Assembly (NCBI RefSeq): GCF_028640845.1
Contig: NC_080548.1
Span: 22,025,821-22,089,820, forward strand
Source of the DNA: Ahaetulla prasina
Taxonomy: Eukaryota > Chordata > Lepidosauria > Squamata > Colubridae
Length of the DNA stretch: 64,000 nucleotides
Reading direction: 5' to 3'
How positions within the stretch are numbered: the stretch's first letter is position 1; each line of letters starts with the position of its first letter. The notes beneath the pieces are model-generated. The model searched no databases, had not been told where the DNA came from, and saw nothing but the letters and a program-made list of their open reading frames with translations. Both the position numbers and the translations under genes were made by a program. Positions 53,514 through 63,864 of the stretch are shown piece after piece.

Positions 53514-53748
53514 CAGTTGGTGGGTTTCAAATTTTTTTACTACCGGTTCTGTGGGTGTGGCTTGGTAGGTGTGGCAGGGGAAGGTTAGTGCAAAAATCCC
53601 TATTTCGTCCCGATCAGCTGAGACTTGGGAGGCAGAGAATAGATGGGGCCGGGCCAGTCAGAATTTTTACTACTGGTTCTTCAAACTACTCAAAATTTCC
53701 ACTAACGGTTCTCCAGAACTGGTCAGAACCTGCTGAAACCCACCTCTG
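53514..53748 (-). mobile_element. hAT-like MITE, family B
   Basis: CAGTTGGTGGGTTTCAAATT to GCTGAAACCCACCTCTG. Duplications AAGGCGCT and AAGGTGCT. Confidence 0.9.
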
Positions 53749-53762
53749 AAGGTGCTTCCTTT

Positions 53763-54055
53763 AACAGAATAACAGGATTGGAAGGGACCTTGGAGGTCTT
53801 CTAGTCCAACCCGCTGCTCAAGCTCGAGAACCTGTACCATTCCAGACAAATGGCCGTCCAGTCTCTTCTTAAAAGCCTCCTGTGATGGAGCACCCACAAC
53901 TTCTAAATTGTTAATAGTTCTCACTGTTAGGAAATTTCTCCTTACTTCCTCCTTGATTAATTTCCATTCATTGCTTCTTGTCTTGCCTTCAGGCCCTTTG
54001 GAAAATAGGTTGACCTCCCCTCTTCTTTCTGGCAGCCCCTGAAATATTTTCTTAA
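53763..54055 (-). mobile_element. CR1 LINE 3' end
   Basis: AACAGGATTGGAAGGGACCT, GGAGGTCTTCTAGTCCAACC, then minus-strand ORF2 remnant (CAGTCTCTTCTTAAAAGCC, TTTCTCCTTACTTCC). No long frame remains. Confidence 0.88.
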
Positions 54056-54058
54056 CTA

Positions 54059-54300
54059 CAAGTAGTCCTCAATTTAGGAACACAATTGGGACCAGAATTT
54101 CTATTGCTAAGTGAGGCTGTTTTTAAATGGGTGATACCCCATTTTACTTTTTGTTGCAGTCATTAAATGAATCCAGCTACCCTCATTGGTTTTGTTTATT
54201 GGAAGCCTCTTGGGTAGGTCGCAAGTTTTAAATAATTTTTCTTCAATGCCGTCATAACTTTTGATCACCAAACAAATGATTGTAACTTGAGGACTATCTA
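54059..54300 (+). mobile_element. Family P MITE, internally deleted
   Basis: AAGTAGTCCTCAATTTAGGA, CAATTGGGACCAGAATTTCT, and GATTGTAACTTGAGGACTAT. Confidence 0.75.
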
Positions 54301-55360
54301 TTGCCTATTGCCATTTTCGAAACGTCATTTTTAATCTGCAACAATGCAGACAAGATACATTTTTGTTACCTTCTGATTTCTTTCCACCGCAAGCATGGCC
54401 CACATACAGTTGAGCCTCGTTTGGCTAATACCCAGTGAGATGCCCTGGTATTCAAGAGAAATTGTTGAGAATTGCATCCATTCTCACACTACTGTGATGG
54501 TACAAGATAAGTCACCTCTTTTAACCCTGTTTGTTTCCTTCCTAATTGATGCACCTGGTCTTTTTCTAGCCAGAGAACTTTGCTCGCATTTAACTCGATG
54601 TTTTGTTTGTTTTTTGCTGAATTTCAGTTTGTTGTGTTGTGTGAGCCAAAGAGTGAAGTTTGCAGAAGCCCAGTTTAGTTTTTAACAAGCTGTTTTCCTA
54701 ATCCATAATGAATAATGGCTGGATTTGAAACTTGACCGGATTTTGCCAGGAGCCAGATTTTATTCTAGATCTTCTAGATTTTCCTTTGGAGATATTTCAC
54801 ATAAACTCCTGCTTCCCAGAAACTACAAAAGTCTTCATTCTTGGTCCCATGTCACCTTTTAATACACGATGATTTGATCTGATCCTGGGCTCTTCCCGAA
54901 AATACTATGCCCATTACTCAAGTTTTCCACAACTTGAAGCTCTAAATGTCCCCAAATTCTTAGCCAGGCAGCTGGGAGCATGGGAAATGCTATTGAATTC
55001 GGCACATCTGGAAAGTACCAGGCTTTAGAAAGCTGGTCTGCATCCTTGGGCAGATGCCAGGGAAGGCATAAAAAACAAAAAACACAACCACCCCACCCTG
55101 TGTCAGCAAGTGTCATTGAATGACAGGCAGGACCTTCATCAGGCTTGACTTCGGGCCTGGGGCGGCTTGCCGGCTATTTTTTGCAGCCTACTGGCCTTTG
55201 CTGCATTAAGGAACTGCACTTCAGCATGCTGGGGATTTATTTTGCTGTGTGTTTTTGCTGCAGCGCTGCGGGCTTGCTGACAGGCTTGCCCTGTTCTTTC
55301 CTTTCAGTTTGTGAGTCGGTCAGTGGGATTAGCTGCTTTGAATGTATTCTGCCATTACCA
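54301..55360. other. Unique 1.1-kb segment
   Basis: No transposon recognised. The 96-codon plus frame at 54,395 has no domain I can name. Confidence 0.35.
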
Positions 55361-55372
55361 AAAAAAAAAGAA

Positions 55373-55409
<37 letters not shown>

Positions 55410-55501
55410 GAAAATAAAAGAAAGAAAGAAAGAAAGAAAAAAGGGGGAAAAACATCCAAGGAATGCCTGCCAGTATTAGTTGCTTCTGTGATTTGAGAAG
55501 G

Positions 55502-55540
<39 letters not shown>

Positions 55541-55853
55541 AGGGAGAGAGAGAGACCTAGAGAGGGAGGGACAGAAAGAAAGAAAGAGGAAGGACATAGA
55601 GAGAGCGGGAAAGAGGGAGCAGGAAGAGAGAAATGAAGAGAGAGAGAGAGAGAGAGAAAGAGGGAAGAAGAAGAGAAAGAGGGAGAGAGAAAGCAATAGG
55701 GTGGAGGGAGGGGGAGAAAGAGAAAGAAAGGGAGAAGGAAGAAGATAGGAAAGAGAAAGAAAAGGAGGAGGGAGACAGAAAAAGAGAGAGGGAGAGAGAG
55801 AGGGAGAAAGAAGGAGGGAGGAGGAAGAAGAGAGGGAGAGAAAGAAACAGAGG

Positions 55854-55884
<31 letters not shown>

Positions 55885-55900
55885 GAGGAAGAGAGTTGTG
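55361..55900. repeat. Polypurine region: (GAAA)n then a ~400-bp GA-rich tract
   Basis: AAAGAAAG runs at 55,361-55,441; after 60 unique bases, (GT)n at 55,503-55,518 leads into almost pyrimidine-free DNA (55,519-55,897) of GAGA, GAAA, GGGA and GGAA units. The long Lys/Arg/Glu and Ser/Leu frames here are translations of the repeat. Confidence 0.95.
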
Positions 55901-56515
55901 GGGTGGGGGGGGGAAGAGACCTATTTCCTTGGCAGGGTGACTGCAGAGAAATGGCAGTCACTCAGTCACCTGATTTCAATGCAGAACTTTTTAGCTTGCT
56001 GATGTCTGGCTGGCCCGCCTCCTTTCCCATAGGAGTGTGCAAAGCAGCCATGAAAAGCTGGCTGGGAGTGGGGCGGAGTGTGTGTGGGGGGGAGAAGAGG
56101 TGGAATCTGTTGAAATGCCTTTGTGAACTTGTCCTTACATGCGCTACCTAAGTGAAAGGCACCAACGGAGAGAGGCAAGAAACCAAGACATCTTTCCTTT
56201 CCTCCATTGTTACCATAAATAATTTGGATAGGGCCTTCCTCTGCCTCCCTGTTCCCCTCCTCCCCGCCCCCCCCACCCCCACGGGTGTGGGTGCGGGGAG
56301 GAGGAGAGAAAGAATTTTGCGGTAAGATTGCTACAGCATTCCCTGAATTTGGCGGTGCAGCTGAGAATGCCAAACAGACAGAGGAGCGTGCAAATGTTGC
56401 GGGTTGGTTGTTTTTTTTGTAACTTGGCCTGGTCATCTTGGAATGGGAAATGCCCCTTAAAGTGACCGCTTGCTCTCCTGGTGATGTCCGTGCAAGATTT
56501 AGCCCCATAGGTTGT
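55901..56515. other. Unique segment after the polypurine tract
   Basis: No repeat recognised. The minus frame at 55,966-56,508 (180 codons) has no recognisable domain and is not called. Confidence 0.35.
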
Positions 56516-56523
56516 CTTTGGAT

Positions 56524-56659
56524 CAGTGGTCTCCAACCTTGGTCCCTTTAAGACTTGTGGACTTCAACTCCCAGAGTTCCTCAGCCAGCTTTTGCTGGCT
56601 GAGGGACTCTGGGAGTTGAAGTCCACAAGTCTTAAAGGGACCAAGGTTGGAGACCCCTG
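56524..56659. mobile_element. hAT-like hairpin MITE, family A
   Basis: CAGTGGTCTCCAACCTTGGT with nearly exact complementarity to the right end. Perfect duplication CTTTGGAT (56516-56523, 56660-56667). Confidence 0.95.
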
Positions 56660-56821
56660 CTTTGGATGGTGCCTGAGAAACAATTAATAGGACATATGGT
56701 GTCTATTTCGTGTATGTTCTGCTTTTGTTTTTTGTTCAGAAACTCAAAAAGTATTTAGAAAGTACCTCCCTACCAAAACAGCCTTGCAAGATAGGTTGAC
56801 TAAGACCAGGGTATTAACCTA

Positions 56822-57448
56822 CAGGAGTGGCCAAAATTGTGGAAACCTTTTGGGAAAAGCGTATTTTCTAAACCTAGCTAATAACACCACTTTTTGGGGG
56901 GAATAGTACCATCAAATTATATATCAATGGAAAAGCTAATTTAATCAATAATCTAATGCAATAACTTTTATGAAGGATTTGCTATTAGACTAGCAGTTAC
57001 AGTATAAAGAAGAAAAGTGAAACAGGTAGAAAAAATGAGATATACAAAAATTATCACCATAGAAAATACGAGATATACAAAAAAGTATCACCCTTCCAGT
57101 TAATACTTAAATGGGTAACCTTTAGCGTGAGTTACAGCCTTACAACTGTCTTCCCATGGAGTGAACCAAATCTTTGAGTTCTGTAGCTGTTATAATGTGA
57201 AACCAAGATTGAATGATTTCTTCTATTAACTGGGTTTTATTGCTGGATCGCTTCTAGCAAGTTTCTTTAATCAGCTCCATAGATTTTCAATTCGGTGAAG
57301 GTCTGGGCTATTCCCAGGCCATTCCAACAGTGGAATAGGATTATCTTGAAACGCCAAAAAAAAAAAAAAGAGAGAGAGAGAGAGCTGTTATTTGTCATCA
57401 AACCTCAAAAATACACTTTTCCCATATCCACAATTTTGGCCACTACTG
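56822..57448 (-). mobile_element. Tc1/mariner-like DNA transposon, internally deleted
   Basis: Terminal repeats CAGGAGTGGCCAAAATTGTG and CACAATTTTGGCCACTACTG. The minus strand retains the end of a DDE transposase: WPGNSPDL near 57,300-57,325, followed by remnants related to the Tc1 C-terminus. Stops and frameshifts break it, the N-terminal two-thirds is missing, and a poly-A/GA tract (57,355-57,383) sits at the deletion. Confidence 0.8.
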
Positions 57449-58113
57449 CAGGTGGTCTCCCACTGGGCTGTCATAGCTGAAGGGAGGTATAGAAGCTGGC
57501 TCTCCCCATTTCTGGTCCTATCACCCTGCACCGCTCTGCAACTCGGGGTATGCTCTGGAGCTCATCCGAACTCCTTCAACAAAGAGGCTGGCTCCTGATC
57601 AGTAGGTTGTGCAGCAATCTGGATTCAAAAGTGGGACGGTGATGGAAGCGTGTGTGGGCATGCCTGTCACACCTTCCGGGCTTCACAAGCCCAGGAGAAG
57701 GCGTAGTTTCTTTCAGGATTTGCTGATGGGAATGAGCTGTGCAGCCGTGGGCACTCTGGATCGCCTCCTGGGCCCATGTTGACTCCTCCAATTATCCTAG
57801 CAAGCACAAAGCTCAAGAAGCCTTTCTAGATAAGGTTGAGTTGGTTGCCATCAGATAAACGCCTCTTGTTGGTATTGAGCTCAGCTGAATATTTTTTTGG
57901 TGTGTGTGTGTGTATGTGTGTGGAAAAATAACTCTGCTATCTTCAGCAGTTAATTCGACTGCGGCCTTCTTGGCCAGTTTTCCTCCAGCTCTAGGACTAT
58001 TTTTTTCCCCCCTGTTTGTTTTAGCTGTCAGATTTGTTGAGGAAAAATGGAATAAAACTAAAATATATTGTTTTGTGGCTCAGTGATTTTTAAAAGTAGA
58101 AAAATAGGGAGGA
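57449..58113. other. Unique non-coding stretch
   Basis: A short (GT)n lies at 57,900-57,922. No gene. Confidence 0.3.
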
Positions 58114-58240
58114 AATGGGAAGGGAAGGGAAGGGAGGGGGGAAGGAAGGAAGGAAGGAAGGAAGGAAAGAGCGAAAGAAAGAAAGAAGGAAAGAAAAAGA
58201 AAAAAGAAAGAAAAGAAAGAGAGGAAGGAAGGAAGGAAGA
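58114..58240. repeat. GGAA/GAAA polypurine tract
   Basis: GGGAAGGGAA, GGAAGGAA and GAAAGAAA units without pyrimidines apart from one C. Confidence 0.93.
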
Positions 58241-58417
58241 TATATTTTTACTTATATTTTGAAATGTGATCCTTAATTGTTTATGGATATGGATATCTTT
58301 ATGAAGAATTATTTAACATTGATTATATTGAATACAAATCCTTACAATCACAAGTGTGTGCGTGTGTATCCTCCCAATTTTTTTTAATCATTTGCTCTTG
58401 TGTGTGTTCTTATGTGC

Positions 58418-58420
<3 letters not shown>

Positions 58421-58462
<42 letters not shown>
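58421..58462. repeat. (TTA)n trinucleotide microsatellite
   Basis: About 14 perfect ATT units. Confidence 0.95.
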
Positions 58463-58542
58463 GATATTCATTTGAATTTAATATTGCTTGTCTTCACTAT
58501 GAAAACCCACAACACGGTCCTGCTGCAACACTGTCTAACCCA

Positions 58543-58622
58543 ATTTTTTTCAACCTTGGCAAAATGTGTGGACTTCAGCTTTACTGCAGCTGGCTGCCAA
58601 GTTGGGGAACGCTGAAACCCCT
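58543..58622. mobile_element. Family A MITE remnant
   Basis: TTTTTTTCAACCTTGGCAAA, GTGTGGACTTCAGCTTTACT and GCTGCCAAGTTGGGGAACGC. Confidence 0.6.
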
Positions 58623-59095
58623 AGGACAGGTCTCTGAATCCACGGAAGTTTGGTGTCTAGAAAACTGGAATGATTCTTTCACTTTCAATCAACTCTTTTT
58701 TGGAGTGCCCTCAAAAGAGAGGCCTCTGCCTCCGCCTCCGCCTCCTACCTCTTCTTCTCCTGTGATGTCATTCCAGCTCTTAAAACATGAATATTCATCA
58801 GGCAATTTGGAGCCCTGAGCCCTGAACTGCTGACTGCGAAATTTTACACTTCCGTGCAGAATCTGGCTGCATTTTCTGATTTTTGCATCGAGATTTCATT
58901 GCAGTTTGGGGCTGCTGTTGCTTTTTTTTTTTTCTTCTTCTTTTGCATCCACGAAGATGCCGAAAGACTCTGCTTGGCAGGGGACTTCTTAGAAATCTTT
59001 TTAGACGAAAAAATGCTGCTATATTGAAAACGTAACCATTTCAATAGGCAAGCTTCAATTAAGGTTGGAAGAAAGGAAATCAAACACAGGCAGTT
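58623..59095. other. Unique segment, candidate conserved element
   Basis: Non-repetitive DNA with a 12-bp palindrome ATGAATATTCAT (58,788-58,799) in AT-rich context, and GATGTCATTCC before it. Function unknown. Confidence 0.35.
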
Positions 59096-59099
59096 TGTT

Positions 59100-59170
59100 T
59101 GCTTGTTTGATTGATTGATTGATGATTGGCCAGATTGACATCCTGCCTTTCATTCAGGAGCTCAGGGCAG
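59100..59170 (-). mobile_element. L2-like tail fragment
   Basis: GATT repeats then CCAGATTGACATCCTGCCTT and CAGGAGCTCAGGGCAG, an eroded L2 end. Confidence 0.45.
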
Positions 59171-59238
59171 AATAGATAAGACTCTCTCCTCCTAGTTTTT
59201 TCTCCATGAAAACAACCCTGTGGTGTAGTTGGGGCTGA

Positions 59239-59277
59239 GAGAGAGAGAGAGAGTGAGAGAGAGACAGACAGACAGAC
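59239..59277. repeat. (GA)n / (GACA)n repeat
   Basis: GAGAGAGAGA passing into GACAGACAGACAGAC. Confidence 0.9.
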
Positions 59278-59411
59278 TGGCACCCTGTCATCCAGGGAGC
59301 TTCTGTGGGTGATGAGGGACTCAAATGTGGGGTTCCTAGTTTCCAGACTAAACAACCTTCATCACTATTCCACACTGGCTTTTTTGCTGAGAAAGAAGAT
59401 TCTGCCTAAAC

Positions 59412-59523
59412 AGTGATTCTCAACTGTGACAGCTTTTAAGACACATGGACTTCAATTCCCAGAATTCCCCGGCTGCTCCAAAGAAGTCCACGCGTCTCCT
59501 TTGGCAAGGTTGAGAAACAAGTG
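59412..59523. mobile_element. Family A MITE, diverged
   Basis: CAGTGATTCTCAACTGTGAC, ATGGACTTCAATTCCCAGAA and GGCAAGGTTGAGAAACAAG. Confidence 0.7.
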
Positions 59524-59554
59524 GTCTAAAGTAATGCATTGAATGTGTGTGTGA

Positions 59555-59578
59555 CAGAGAGGGGAGGGAGGAGGGAGA

Positions 59579-59615
<37 letters not shown>

Positions 59616-59663
59616 GGAGAGAAGAAGAAAGAGGGAGAGATAAAAAAAGAGGGAGGGAGAGGG
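59555..59663. repeat. GA-rich polypurine tract
   Basis: GAGAGGGGAG... with a pure (GA)n core at 59,586-59,610. Confidence 0.9.
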
Positions 59664-59835
59664 AGCTGGGTGACTTTGGGCCAGTCACCCTTTTTGCCCA
59701 ATCCATCTCACAGGGTTGTTGTTGTGGGGAAAATTGGAGGAGGAAGGCATGTGGGATATATTCGCTGCCTTGAGTTACTTGTAAAAAATAAAATAAAGAT
59801 AGGATACAAATAAATGAACGAATGAATGAATGATT
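59664..59835 (+). mobile_element. tRNA SINE 3' half with L2-type tail
   Basis: GCTGGGTGACTTTGGGCCAG, CCATCTCACAGGGTTGTTGT, CGCTGCCTTGAGTTACTTG and an AAATAAATGAA tail. The GA tract replaces its head. Confidence 0.68.
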
Positions 59836-59839
59836 CACA

Positions 59840-60594
59840 GCTGAAGTCTTGGAAGTAGTTCATTGTAGGTAGAATGTTGAGGCATATTTTATGCAATAAA
59901 ATAGATAGGTTTTTTCCCCCCAGAGAAAAGTTTTAATTGTGGACACCCTCCCTAAAATATATAGGGCACTCCATACAAATCATGATCACATGGCATTCTT
60001 GGCTGTGCCTCCTTCCCACGTAAGAGAGCACTAAGGGTGTTATAACTGGGTAATGCCAGCTGAAGGCGGGATCACCATTTTCATCCATCAAGGAATAGAG
60101 TAATGGCTTCTACCCACTCACATCTTGATTTAACAACAATGTCCTGGATTGTTCTTAATTAAGGGGTTGATTCATGCGTGTGTTCATGTCTCATCACTTC
60201 TTGACTCCCAATAATGGATGTCGTTCCGTTGAGAAAGAGTGCATTGGAGGTTTTGCGAGATGTGTAAGACGGTGACATCACTCGAGGCTTCTTTCAAGCA
60301 TGGATGCATACAGGAATGCCCCCAAATAGTAATGAGTTGTGGGTGTTTGTGATCTGGGGAGGGCAAAGAGGGAGTGGGGAGATTGGTCATTTTTTTGTTT
60401 GTTAAAAAAACATATATATTTTTTAAAAAAAGACAAGACAGTATCTTGACCTTATTTCAAGCATCATGCAATACGTCAAAAATTGCATTTCAGAAGATGG
60501 CAGGGCCAGGACTCCGTGTTTGGTGCTCTTTATTTATTGATTTGTTAGGTTGATATTCTGCCTGTTCATTTAATGAACAGGCAACATTCGTAGC
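59840..60594. other. Mostly unique stretch
   Basis: Contains a 21-bp palindrome CCTGTTCATTTAATGAACAGG at 60,561-60,581. No gene. Confidence 0.35.
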
Positions 60595-60602
60595 CCTTCC
60601 TC

Positions 60603-60834
60603 TAGTGGTGAGTTTTCAATATTCTTACCACCAATTCGCCCCGCATGTGCACCTTCCGGGCATGTGCCTGGCCTTCCGCATGCGCGTTGTACTCACTTGA
60701 GTGCCTTCTGCGCATGCGCCCAGCCTCGAAAACATGCCTAAATAGGACGGCATAGAGCCGGGGTGGGTGGCCCACACTCGATCTCTTCTACTGGTTCACC
60801 CAAACCGCTACGAACCAGCTGAATACCATCTCTG
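60603..60834. mobile_element. hAT-like MITE, family B/C-type
   Basis: TAGTGGTGAGTTTTCAATAT to GCTGAATACCATCTCTG. Flanks CCTTCCTC and CCTCCTTC match at six of eight bases. Interior GCGCATGCGC at 60,710-60,719. Confidence 0.75.
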
Positions 60835-60842
60835 CCTCCTTC

Positions 60843-61824
60843 CTTCATTTTTGGTTGAGCTGAGAGAGAAGGACTGGCCCCAAATCAGCCAGAGAACTTC
60901 CAATTCAATATGTCCGCAGCTTTGTTTCAGAAAGTTGTGAAAACCTTAGACTGTAATATACTTTCACACTCTTCACTATAATCTGTGTATGGTCCAGTAT
61001 CTTTGCAAAAGACTTAACTCTTGCTATTTAAGTTGCATTCCATTATAAATCCTGTTGTTCAGTTCTCCTCTATATATGTGGAAAAATTAACCTAGAGGGC
61101 TAATAGTCATGGCCTTCAGAATTTTAAGTTTTCTTATTCTTGCTGAAAATTTATTTCTCAAAATTCAGATATTATATAGTTTAGAAAGAAATATATTAAC
61201 TCCTCATGTATAACTGATTCTTAAAAAACTGGTTTCTATCTTGCAGTTTCAAAATGGATTTTTACAAAATTAATTAAACGATTCAGTGAAACCTGCACTT
61301 CTAGGGCAAGATCTTGCATTGGTGATGAGGGTGAGAGGAGGGTTTGAAGGAATACTTGAGGCATCCATTGCCTAGGACATATCCTGACTATTATATGATA
61401 CTGATACCTGCTCGCTGTCTGGGGAAAAAAAAAAAAGCATTCTCGGTTTTTAAGCAAATGCAATATTAACTTAATACTTATTTTTGCCCTGGAAACATTT
61501 CCTGAACACCTCAAAATACAAACCACACTTGCAAGAGACTAAAAATGACACCTTGGTAGGCTACCTAGGGTGGTTTGATTACCCTTTTGCACCCATGGCC
61601 TAAGTTTTCAGCCCATCGATGAATGGAGTAAATCTCTTCAACAGGTTTTTAGACGTTCTTTAGTGTTGGTAAGAGGAGGAGGAAGACAAACATTAGGTGA
61701 GAATAGTTGGGATTGCTTTATGGATCAGGTGATATCAGACTAAAATACCTTCTGTAGCAGTTACAAATAAATTGGCAAAAATCTGATAAAGCAAAGTCAA
61801 CAAAGATTTTGGCCTACCAAGAAA
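60843..61824. other. Unique ~1-kb segment
   Basis: No transposon recognised. The minus frame at 61,236-61,526 (96 codons) has no recognisable domain. Confidence 0.35.
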
Positions 61825-61965
61825 CTTCATTGTTGCATCCTATGATTTACGATCTACAACTTACCACTTTGTTGTTTTTATGTACACTGAGTGCTTAGGC
61901 ACCAGAGACACATTCCTGGTGTGTTCAATCACCAATAAGGAATATTCTAATATTCCAATTCCAAT
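61825..61965 (+). mobile_element. CR1-L3-like LINE 3' end fragment
   Basis: CTATGATTTACGATCTACAA, TACACTGAGTGCTTAGGCAC and GTGTTCAATCACCAATAAGG match the 3'UTR of 52,240-52,723; a short AATATTCT tail replaces the microsatellite. Confidence 0.7.
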
Positions 61966-62021
61966 TAAGGCAGTAGTCCAACTCCTTTGACTGAATAGGT
62001 CTGGCTTTTGAGTTCATAAAG

Positions 62022-62355
62022 GTAAAGGTAAAGGTTCCCCTCGCACATACGTGCTAGTCATTCCCGACTCTAGGGGGCAGTGCTGATCTCTATTTCAAAG
62101 CCAAAGAGCCAGCGCTGTCAGAAGACATCTCCGTGGTCATGTGGCCAAAGGCGCACGGAACGGTGTTACCTTCCCACCAAATGTGGTCCCTATTTTTCTA
62201 CTTGCATTTTTTACGTGTTTTCGAATTGCTAGGTTGGCAGAAGCTGGGACAAGTCATGGGAGCTCACCCCGTTATATGGGATTAGGGATTTGAACCGCTG
62301 AACTGCTGACCTTTCGATCGACAAGCTCAGCGTCTTACCCACGAAGCCACCTGTT
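62022..62355 (-). mobile_element. Sauria-type SINE, near complete
   Basis: Plus-strand reading AAAGGTAAAGGTAAAGGTTC (ACCTTT tail), CACATACGTGCTAGTCATTC, AGCCAGCGCTGTCAGAAGAC, CAGAAGCTGGGACAAGTCAT and CAAGCTCAGCGTCTTACCCA. A GCCGGCATGACT-type segment is deleted relative to 47,316-47,648. Confidence 0.9.
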
Positions 62356-62650
62356 TTGAGTTCATAGGATTCCATAATTGTCAGACTGGGTAAAGGGCTA
62401 CTTGTGATACAGGTTAGCGCAGCAGATTCCCAGAAGTTCTGTGTGATGTTTGATACCATGATTTAAAGAAAACTATCATTTTGGGAATGGGCAATTCTAA
62501 TGACACATCCCACCAAAGTCTGTTGGAAATAGTGAGTATGAAATCCAGGAGGCATGATATCAAAGGAAAAGTAGGTACATGAGCCAACACGGAGATGATG
62601 AAATGGGTTCTCCCACCCTGATGATGTCGAGTAAATGACCTGTTGGAATA
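62356..62650. other. Unique non-coding stretch
   Basis: No supported gene or repeat. Confidence 0.3.
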
Positions 62651-63187
62651 CAGGTGATCCTCGATTCACGACCACCTCTGAGCCCAACATTTATGTTGCT
62701 AAGTGAGGCATTTGTTAGGTGATTTTTGCCCCATTTTAGGACCTTGCTTGCCACAGTTGTTAAGTGAATCACTGCAGATGTAAAGTTAGTAACAGGGTTG
62801 TTGAATGAACCTTTAATATTCGGCCTTATTTAATAAGTTTTTTAATTGGTGTTTTATTTTGTATTTATATGTATGTTTTTGTTAGGCTGTAAACCGCCAT
62901 GAGTCCCTTGGGAGATAGGGCGGTATAAAAATGTGATTAAATAAATAAATAAATAAAATAAATAAACCTGACTATCCCACTGAGTTTGCTTGTTAGGAAG
63001 TCACAAAAGGGAATCATGTGAACTCCCCCCCCACCCCGGACATTGAAACTGTCATAAATATGAGTCAGTTGCCCAACTGTCTGAATTTTGTTCATTGTGT
63101 GAAAGATGTCATAAGTCACTTTTTTTCAGTGCCATTGTAAACTTTGAATATTCAGTAAACAAATGGTTGTAAATCGAGGATTACCTC
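62651..63187 (+). mobile_element. Family P MITE with nested L2 tail
   Basis: CAGGTGATCCTCGATTCACG, GCTAAGTGAGGCATTTGTTA, then after the L2 CCCACTGAGTTTGCTTGTTA, CATAAGTCACTTTTTTTCAG and AAATCGAGGATTACC. Confidence 0.85.
62816..62966 (+). mobile_element. L2 LINE tail nested in a MITE
   Basis: GGCTGTAAACCGCCATGAGT, GGGAGATAGGGCGGTATAAA and an AAATAAATAAAT tail. Confidence 0.82.
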
Positions 63188-63307
63188 ATGGAGTTTAAAA
63201 GATTGAATGGATTTCAGTTGATGCTGTTGAGTTCACTGGCTCAGTTCTCTTTCCAAGACAAGCCAAGAGGAAGTTCTAAGCCAACGGCCAGCCTGAGTAA
63301 AAAAGAG

Positions 63308-63864
63308 CAGGGGTGAAATGCTCCCGCTTCGGACCGGACTGGCTGATCTGGTAGCATTGGCGGTGGCTGGTTCGGAGAACCGGTAACAAAAATCCCTCCC
63401 CCCCCCCGCCCATGCTCCCCTCCAATCGCATGCTTGCCCGCTTGCTTCTTTTAAAAAATGCTTTTAAAAATAAAAAGAAGACTCTGATGATCACAGCTGA
63501 GTCGTGCGATCATCAGAGCCTTTTTTTCTTACTTTTAAAAGCAATTTTTACAACCGATTCGGCCGAATAGGTTGTAAAAAAATGCTTTTAAAAGGTAAAA
63601 AAAAGGCTCTGACGATCACAGCTGTGCTGCGCGATCATCAGAGCTTTTTTTTTTTACTTTTAAAAGCATTTTTTTACAACCTATTCAGCCAAATAGGTTG
63701 TAAAAAATGCTTTTAAAAGTAAAAAAAAAGATCATGTGCCACAGCTGATCACCCCCCCTGCGCGCTGTTCTACTTACCCCATGCCTCCTTTTGGCGTGCA
63801 CTGCACATTTGTTGCATGGTGTGCACTGCGAACCAGTAGTAAACTGGTTCAGATTTCACCCCTG
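63308..63864. mobile_element. hAT-like MITE, family C, with palindromic array
   Basis: CAGGGGTGAAATGCTCCCGC to GTTCAGATTTCACCCCTG. Duplications AAAAAGAG and GAAAAGAG. Between 63,440 and 63,735, two kinds of palindromic block alternate: GATCACAGCTG...GATCATCAGAGC, and GCATTTTTACAACC...GGTTGTAAAAAATGC with CGGCCGA or AGCCAAA centres. Confidence 0.9.

Noticed and set aside
55355..56151. Frames of 110-170 codons rich in Arg/Glu/Lys or Ser/Leu
   Set aside because: Direct translations of GA/GAAA repeats.
55966..56508. 180-codon minus frame between a polypurine tract and a MITE
   Set aside because: No domain resemblance and weak start context; length is compatible with chance in GC-moderate DNA.
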